Shown: piece by piece, positions 59,655-64,000 of the stretch
Numbering within the stretch: position 1 is the stretch's first letter
Layout: every line of letters begins with the position of its first letter
Assembly: GCF_004341105.1 (NCBI RefSeq)
Contig: NZ_SLZK01000002.1
Location: 862,310-926,309, forward strand
Source of the DNA: Rhizobium sp. BK418
GTDB taxonomy: Bacteria > Pseudomonadota > Alphaproteobacteria > Rhizobiales > Rhizobiaceae
Length of the DNA: 64,000 nucleotides
Direction of reading: 5' to 3'
Made by a program: the position numbers and the translations under genes
Notes under the pieces: generated by a model
What the model saw: the letters and a program-made list of their open reading frames with translations, nothing else
Database searches by the model: none
What the model was told of the DNA's origin: nothing

Positions 59655-61142
59655 TCAATCCTTCGATTTCGATTCCATCTCGTCGAGCGCAGCGGCGAGG
59701 CGTTTTTCTTCGTTATAATAGCGGGCGCGATCCCAGAAATGCGGCTTGCCAATACCAGTCGACATATGACGGCCAATCAGGCGTCCGCTCGCGTCCTCGC
59801 CCTCGATTTCGTAGCGCATCAGGTCCTGAGTGATGATGACGTCACCTTCCATGCCGACCACCTCGGTGATCTGGGTAATGCGACGCGAACCGTCGCGCAG
59901 GCGCTGTGCCTGAATGATGACGTCGATCGAGGAGGAGATGATCTCGCGCACGGTCTTTGCCGGCAAGGTGAAGCCGCCCATGGCGATCATCGATTCCATG
60001 CGGCTCAGGCATTCGCGCGGGTTGTTGGCGTGGATGGTGCCCATGGAACCGTCGTGGCCGGTGTTCATGGCCTGCAGGAGGTCGAAGACTTCCGGTCCGC
60101 GCACTTCGCCGACGATGATGCGTTCGGGACGCATACGCAGGCAGTTCTTGACCAGGTCGCGCATGGTAATCTCGCCCTCGCCTTCAATATTGGGCGGTCG
60201 GGTTTCGAGGCGCACGACATGCGGCTGCTGAAGCTGCAATTCGGCCGTATCCTCGCAGGTGATGACGCGCTCGTCGCGGTCGATATAGTTCGTCAGGCAG
60301 TTCAGGAGCGTCGTTTTACCCGAACCCGTACCGCCCGAGATGATGACGTTGCAGCGGACGCGGCCGATGATCTGCAGCACGGTCGCGCCTTCGGGCGTGA
60401 TGGCGCCGAAGCGCACCAGCTGATCGAGCGTCAGCTTGTCCTTCTTGAATTTGCGGATGGTGAGTGCCGGGCCATCGATGGCGAGCGGCGGCGCGATGAC
60501 GTTGACACGCGAGCCATCAGGCAGGCGCGCGTCGCAGATCGGGCTCGATTCATCGACGCGGCGGCCGACCTGGCTGACAATGCGCTGGCAGATCGACAGA
60601 AGCTGCGAATTGTCCCGGAAGCGGATTTCGGATTCGATCGTCTTGCCGCCGACTTCGATGAAGGTCTGGCCTGCGCCGTTGACCATGATATCGGCGATTT
60701 CGTCACGCGCCAGCAGCGGCTCGAGCGGACCATAACCCAGGACGTCGTTGCAGATATCCTCGAGCAGCTCTTCCTGCTCGGAGATCGACATCGCGAAATT
60801 CTTGATGGTGATGATATCGTTGACGATATCACGGATTTCCTCTCGCGCGCTTTCGCCATCCAGCTTGGAAAGCTGCGAGAGGTCGATCGTATCGATCAAC
60901 GCGGAAAAGACCTGCGCCTTGGTGTCGTAATATTCGTCGGTGCGGGCCGGGCGCCTGCGCTGCGGCGTCTGCATCGGCGGCGGCGCCACCTGCTGGCGAA
61001 CGGGTTCACGCGACGGCTCAACCAGCACCGAAGGGCCGGACGACGCTACCGAAGCGGCAATCGGCATCGGCGGCGGGGGAGCGGCGGCGATGCCGCCGAC
61101 ACCGGCCTTTCCGAAACCATCATTTCCGCGTTTTCCGAACAT
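59655..61142 (-). CDS. cpaF: Tad pilus assembly ATPase CpaF/TadA
   Basis: The 495-residue secretion ATPase has a disordered Pro-rich N-terminus (about 1-70), an N-terminal helical domain and a RecA-like motor. The Walker A 'ISGGTGSGKTTLLN' is near residue 270, followed by 'ITCEDTAELQLQQPHVVRLETR' (Asp box region), 'MRPERIIVGEVRGPE' (Walker B) and 'TGHDGSMGTIHANN' (His box). It powers pilin polymerisation at the cytoplasmic face. It has a 23-base gap to cpaE upstream and 1 base to tadB. Plus-strand open frames over it are shadows. Confidence 0.96.
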   Translation of the reverse strand: MFGKRGNDGFGKAGVGGIAAAPPPPMPIAASVASSGPSVLVEPSREPVRQQVAPPPMQTPQRRRPARTDEYYDTKAQVFSALIDTIDLSQLSKLDGESAREEIRDIVNDIITIKNFAMSISEQEELLEDICNDVLGYGPLEPLLARDEIADIMVNGAGQTFIEVGGKTIESEIRFRDNSQLLSICQRIVSQVGRRVDESSPICDARLPDGSRVNVIAPPLAIDGPALTIRKFKKDKLTLDQLVRFGAITPEGATVLQIIGRVRCNVIISGGTGSGKTTLLNCLTNYIDRDERVITCEDTAELQLQQPHVVRLETRPPNIEGEGEITMRDLVKNCLRMRPERIIVGEVRGPEVFDLLQAMNTGHDGSMGTIHANNPRECLSRMESMIAMGGFTLPAKTVREIISSSIDVIIQAQRLRDGSRRITQITEVVGMEGDVIITQDLMRYEIEGEDASGRLIGRHMSTGIGKPHFWDRARYYNEEKRLAAALDEMESKSKD

Positions 61143-61165
61143 GGAACCGATCCAATTCTACTCGT

Positions 61166-62443
61166 TCACTTGCGCTTCAGAAGGCCGAGCAGGCCGCCCT
61201 TGCGGGATTTCTTCACTGCCACGCGACCCGTCACGATGTGCGAGATCTGCGAAAAGGTCTCCGATGTCGGCGACTTCGGATCGACCTCCGAGATCATCCG
61301 GCCGCTATTGGCGGCGTTTCCGAAGAGGCCGATATCGAAGGGAATGATGGCAATCGGCTCGACTTCCAGCGGCTCGCAGAAATCGGAAATCGAGATTTCC
61401 GGCCGTTTCGGCATGCCGACCTGATTGAGAATGAGGTGCGGTAGCTTGTCATTCGGGCGTATCTTGCGAAGCGCATCGAGCATGTTTTTGGTGTTGCGCA
61501 GGTTGGCGAGATCGGGAACCGCGCAGATCACCACTTCGTCTGCGTTCGACAGTACCGAGCGGGTCCAGTCCGACCAGGCATGTGGAACGTCGAGCACCGA
61601 GACCGGCGCGCTGCGCTGCAAGACATCCATGACAGGCTGGAAGGCCTGACCGTCGAAATCATAGGCGCGATCGAGAAGCGAGGGGGCGGCCAGCAGCGAA
61701 AGGTGATCTGAGCATTTCGTCAGCAGGCGATCGAGGAAAACCTCGTCGAGCCGTTCCGGTGCGAAGACGGCCTCGGCAATGCCCTGGGCCGGATCCTGAT
61801 CGAAATCGATGTTCGCCGTGCCATAGGGCAGGTCGAGATCGGCCAAAATCGTTTCGGTCGAGAAGAGGTTCGAGATGCCGAAGGCGCAATTATGAGCGAT
61901 GGTCGACGCGCCGACGCCACCCTTGGCACCGATAAAGGCAATGCTGCGGCCGAGCGGCTCGGCTTCCGGATCGACGAAAATCGCCGCCATCGCGCCCATG
62001 ATGTCGGGCATGGCGAGGGGCTGAACGAGATATTCGGAAATGCCGTTGCGGATCAGATCGCGATAGAGGCCGATATCGTTGTAATAGCCGACGATGATGA
62101 CCTTGGTCGAGGGATCGCAGACGGCAGCGAGCGGGGCGAGCTCGGCAAGCAGGTTGGCCGGGTTCGCCCTGGTTTCCAAGATGATCAGGTTCGGTGTCGG
62201 TGCGTTCGAGAACATGTTTGCGGCAGCAGCCGTGCCGCCGCTGGTGATGCGCATCGTGACTTTCGACAGGCGCCGATCACTGGCGCAGCGCTCCATGACC
62301 CGTTGCAATCCTTCGCTTTCGCAGAAGGCGTGAACGGAGATGCGCGGCAGCGGCCGCATGTTTTCCAATTCGCCCATACGCACTGCCTCCTCGGCCTGCC
62401 GGAGCTCGCTGGTGTTCTTGATCTCGTATTCGACGGTGCTCAT
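61166..62443 (-). CDS. cpaE: Pilus assembly protein CpaE/TadZ
   Basis: The 425-residue protein has an atypical receiver-like N-terminal domain (about 45-155) and a MinD/ParA-type ATPase domain. In that domain is the deviant Walker A 'FIGAKGGVGASTIAHN' near residue 170. 'LILNQVGMPKRPEI' occupies the place of the base-recognition strand. In Caulobacter CpaE/TadZ places the pilus machine at the pole. It lies 17 bases after cpaD and 23 before cpaF. Confidence 0.94.
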   Translation of the reverse strand: MSTVEYEIKNTSELRQAEEAVRMGELENMRPLPRISVHAFCESEGLQRVMERCASDRRLSKVTMRITSGGTAAAANMFSNAPTPNLIILETRANPANLLAELAPLAAVCDPSTKVIIVGYYNDIGLYRDLIRNGISEYLVQPLAMPDIMGAMAAIFVDPEAEPLGRSIAFIGAKGGVGASTIAHNCAFGISNLFSTETILADLDLPYGTANIDFDQDPAQGIAEAVFAPERLDEVFLDRLLTKCSDHLSLLAAPSLLDRAYDFDGQAFQPVMDVLQRSAPVSVLDVPHAWSDWTRSVLSNADEVVICAVPDLANLRNTKNMLDALRKIRPNDKLPHLILNQVGMPKRPEISISDFCEPLEVEPIAIIPFDIGLFGNAANSGRMISEVDPKSPTSETFSQISHIVTGRVAVKKSRKGGLLGLLKRK

Positions 62444-62460
62444 CGTTTCATTCCGCCTGA

Positions 62461-63213
62461 TCAGAAACCGGTCTGACCGGAATCGACATCTTCGATCGTG
62501 CTGGTGGTCGTCCGGTATTCCTGGATCGCCTCGTTACGCCGCTCTGCGTCGATCGGAGTCATGCCGCGCGGAGCGATGAAATCTTCCGGATTGGCGACCT
62601 GAGCGGCTAGGTTGTTCTGCGAGGCGCAGCCGAAATTATAGTAATTCTGGTTTGTGAAATCGGCGGCAATATCCCGCGGCCACTGGCCGCACTGGGTCGT
62701 CACCGCGGTCGTGCCGGTAAAGCTCAGTCGCAGCGGTGCAGAATCCAAAACGCCCGTTGCCGCATAGGATGTATTGATGATCTTGTTGCTGGCGATGCCG
62801 CGCGAGGCAAGTTCGGCACGGACCTGGCTGCGCAAGGCGCGGGCGGCTCCCGCATTCGGCGAGCCTTCCGGAGACAGGATATAGACCGGGCCGGATGCCC
62901 GCGACAGGTAGTTCTGCGCAAAGCCGCGGATCATCTCGCGCTGGGCAATAGAGAGGCGGCGATCGGTAGAGGCGACGGGGATGTCTACGGTTTGCTCGGC
63001 TTCGGTAACGACGATCGGATGACGCTCCCGGTAGTCGTCGGGAATCCCGCCGGTCGTCAGCTGATCGCGCGGTCCGGCGCAGCCGGAAAGCATTGCAACG
63101 GCTATGGATGCGGCCACCAGCAGAGGTTTTGCAGCGCAGAAATGTCTCGCATTCAGATGGACCATCGCCTGATCTCTGTTCTTTCTCATCGGTTCAGACT
63201 GCGCCCCGCTCAT
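62461..63213 (-). CDS. cpaD: Pilus assembly lipoprotein CpaD
   Basis: The product has 250 residues, with an ATG overlapping the cpaC stop (ATGA). After a short cytoplasmic start comes a lipoprotein signal 'SIAVAMLSGC', and then the CpaD-specific 'LTTGGIPDDYRERHPIVV', 'QREMIRGFAQNYL', 'TTQCGQWPRDIA' and 'NYYNFGCASQNNLAAQVANP' with two conserved Cys. CpaD supports the CpaC secretin in the outer membrane. Shorter starts at internal ATG codons are possible, but the overlap favours this one. Confidence 0.93.
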   Translation of the reverse strand: MSGAQSEPMRKNRDQAMVHLNARHFCAAKPLLVAASIAVAMLSGCAGPRDQLTTGGIPDDYRERHPIVVTEAEQTVDIPVASTDRRLSIAQREMIRGFAQNYLSRASGPVYILSPEGSPNAGAARALRSQVRAELASRGIASNKIINTSYAATGVLDSAPLRLSFTGTTAVTTQCGQWPRDIAADFTNQNYYNFGCASQNNLAAQVANPEDFIAPRGMTPIDAERRNEAIQEYRTTTSTIEDVDSGQTGF

Positions 63214-64000
63214 TTGTAGATAAATCCGATGGAACCGTGGAACTGCGCGTCGGCGATCGGCGCCTGGGGGCTGCCGTAAACCTTGTTGACGCGATTCATG
63301 AAGAAGGCGGACGCATCATTCGTCGGGCTGAAATTATCGTCCGGCCGATTGAGTTGATTGCGGGCCACCGGACGCACCAGGTAGGGCGTCGCAATGATGA
63401 CGAGCTCTGTTTCCTGGCGTTCAACTCCCTTCTGGCGGAAGAGCGTGCCGAGAAGCGGTAACTTCGAGACGCCGGGCGTGCCGTTCATCGTCTGGGAAAT
63501 GTTGTCGCGGATGAGGCCTGCAAGAGCGATCGAACCGCCGGAGGGAAGTTCGACCGAAGTTTCGGCCGACCGGCGCTGATAGGTTGGCGCAGCGCCCGAT
63601 ACCGAGGGCGCCGGTTCGGAAACATTGGTCTTGATCTGAAGGCTGATGCGACCGGAAGACAGGACCACCGGCTTGAAGGCCAGATTGATACCGTAATTAT
63701 AGGGAACGACCGTGACGTTGCCCTGATTGTCCGTCGTCGAATAGAGAACCTGACCGCCGGAATTGAACGTCGCAGCTTGACCGGAGATCGCCGTCAACGT
63801 GGGTTCAGCCAGCGTGCGCACGACCTTCCCCTGCTCCAGTGCATTCAAGTAGGTCGATATATCGTACTTGCCGATCGAATTCTTGAAGAGCGCGGCAAGG
63901 CCCCCACCGACGACGGATGTGGCGCTATCAGCAGATGGGCTGCCGAGCTGTGCGACCGTCATGCCCGAGGAGTTGGTGACGAGATTGTCGAAGCCTAGCT
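63210..64000 (-). CDS. cpaC: Tad pilus secretin CpaC, C-terminal part (cut by window end)
   Basis: The frame is open to the right edge (upstream codons read 'LGFDNLVTNSSG'), so 262 C-terminal residues are visible. They are the secretin beta-domain of a type II/III-like outer-membrane channel: 'LNALEQGKVVRTLAEPTLTAISGQAATF', 'RRSAETSVELPSGGSIALAGLI', 'GTPGVSKLPLLGTLFR' and 'TELVIIATPYLVRP'. CpaC forms the pore for the Flp pilus. It heads the cpaC-cpaD-cpaE-cpaF-tadB-tadC order in this window; the pilin and prepilin peptidase genes should lie beyond the right edge. Confidence 0.94.
   Translation of the reverse strand, partial: LGFDNLVTNSSGMTVAQLGSPSADSATSVVGGGLAALFKNSIGKYDISTYLNALEQGKVVRTLAEPTLTAISGQAATFNSGGQVLYSTTDNQGNVTVVPYNYGINLAFKPVVLSSGRISLQIKTNVSEPAPSVSGAAPTYQRRSAETSVELPSGGSIALAGLIRDNISQTMNGTPGVSKLPLLGTLFRQKGVERQETELVIIATPYLVRPVARNQLNRPDDNFSPTNDASAFFMNRVNKVYGSPQAPIADAQFHGSIGFIYK

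Noticed and set aside
59619-61424. 601-codon plus-strand frame opposite cpaF
   Set aside because: Antisense shadow of a well-conserved ATPase gene; its Asp/His/Arg-rich composition is typical of reverse-frame translation.
1-64000. CRISPR arrays, insertion sequences, prophage genes
   Set aside because: No regularly spaced repeats, transposase motifs or phage structural genes were seen on either strand.

Overview
The window looks like a chromosomal segment of an alphaproteobacterium of the Rhizobium group, similar to R. leguminosarum, R. etli or R. tropici. This rests on recognisable Rhizobium-type InfC, LepA and PheST proteins, on rhizobial families (BA14K, BTLCP transglutaminase-like peptidase, MbfA) and on a perfect Irr-type iron control element. 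A CtrA-like box, rhizobial palindromic repeats and uniformly GC-rich genes agree with it. No rRNA, CRISPR array, insertion sequence, prophage or integrase gene was seen.

Positions 1-20.7 kb are mostly housekeeping. After a partial aldo/keto reductase and small stress-type genes come, on the minus strand, infC (predicted AUU start), rpmI-rplT and pheS-pheT. An alpha/beta hydrolase, a transglutaminase-like periplasmic protein, the iron exporter mbfA with its Irr operator, a truncated haemoglobin, an EamA transporter, recX and a histone-deacetylase-like amidohydrolase follow. Next are a HAD phosphatase, an XRE-cupin regulator divergent from tenA, lepA, a GH25 lipoprotein, a SelW-like protein, a BA14K protein and tRNA-Leu(CAG).

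Directly after tRNA-Leu (20.7-41.1 kb) lies a surface-polysaccharide region. Its first half (21234-29272) is the most unusual part of the window. It is a tight eight-gene string: AMP-dependent ligase, LuxE-like acyl-protein synthetase, LuxC-like acyl reductase, acyl carrier protein, FabZ-like dehydratase, acetolactate-synthase-like TPP enzyme, NeuB-like PEP-condensing synthase and GNAT acetyltransferase. Its second half (29467-35528) makes a CDP-linked deoxysugar: cytidylyltransferase, 4,6-dehydratase, C-methyltransferase, 3,5-epimerase-like protein, glycosyltransferase and DegT aminotransferase. A Wzz/GumC-like chain-length protein, a GH5 glucanase, a Wzy-like membrane protein and an acyltransferase follow. 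I infer that the region builds and polymerises an acylated branched amino-sugar glycan; the product is unknown.

From 41.3 to 55.9 kb are purU, a 975-residue fusion (APH-type kinase, degenerate M23-like domain, class III PLP enzyme) and a small conserved-looking gene. Then comes a peptide-related locus: P1 peptidase, LysR regulator, family-5 binding protein, two permeases and an amidase, with no ATPase gene in the window. NlpC/P60, MarR and M17 aminopeptidase genes are on the minus strand.

The last 8 kb carry Tad/Flp pilus assembly genes. A TadD-like lipoprotein is on the plus strand. On the minus strand run cpaC (cut by the window end), cpaD, cpaE, cpaF/tadA, tadB and tadC, followed by an unrelated LysE exporter.
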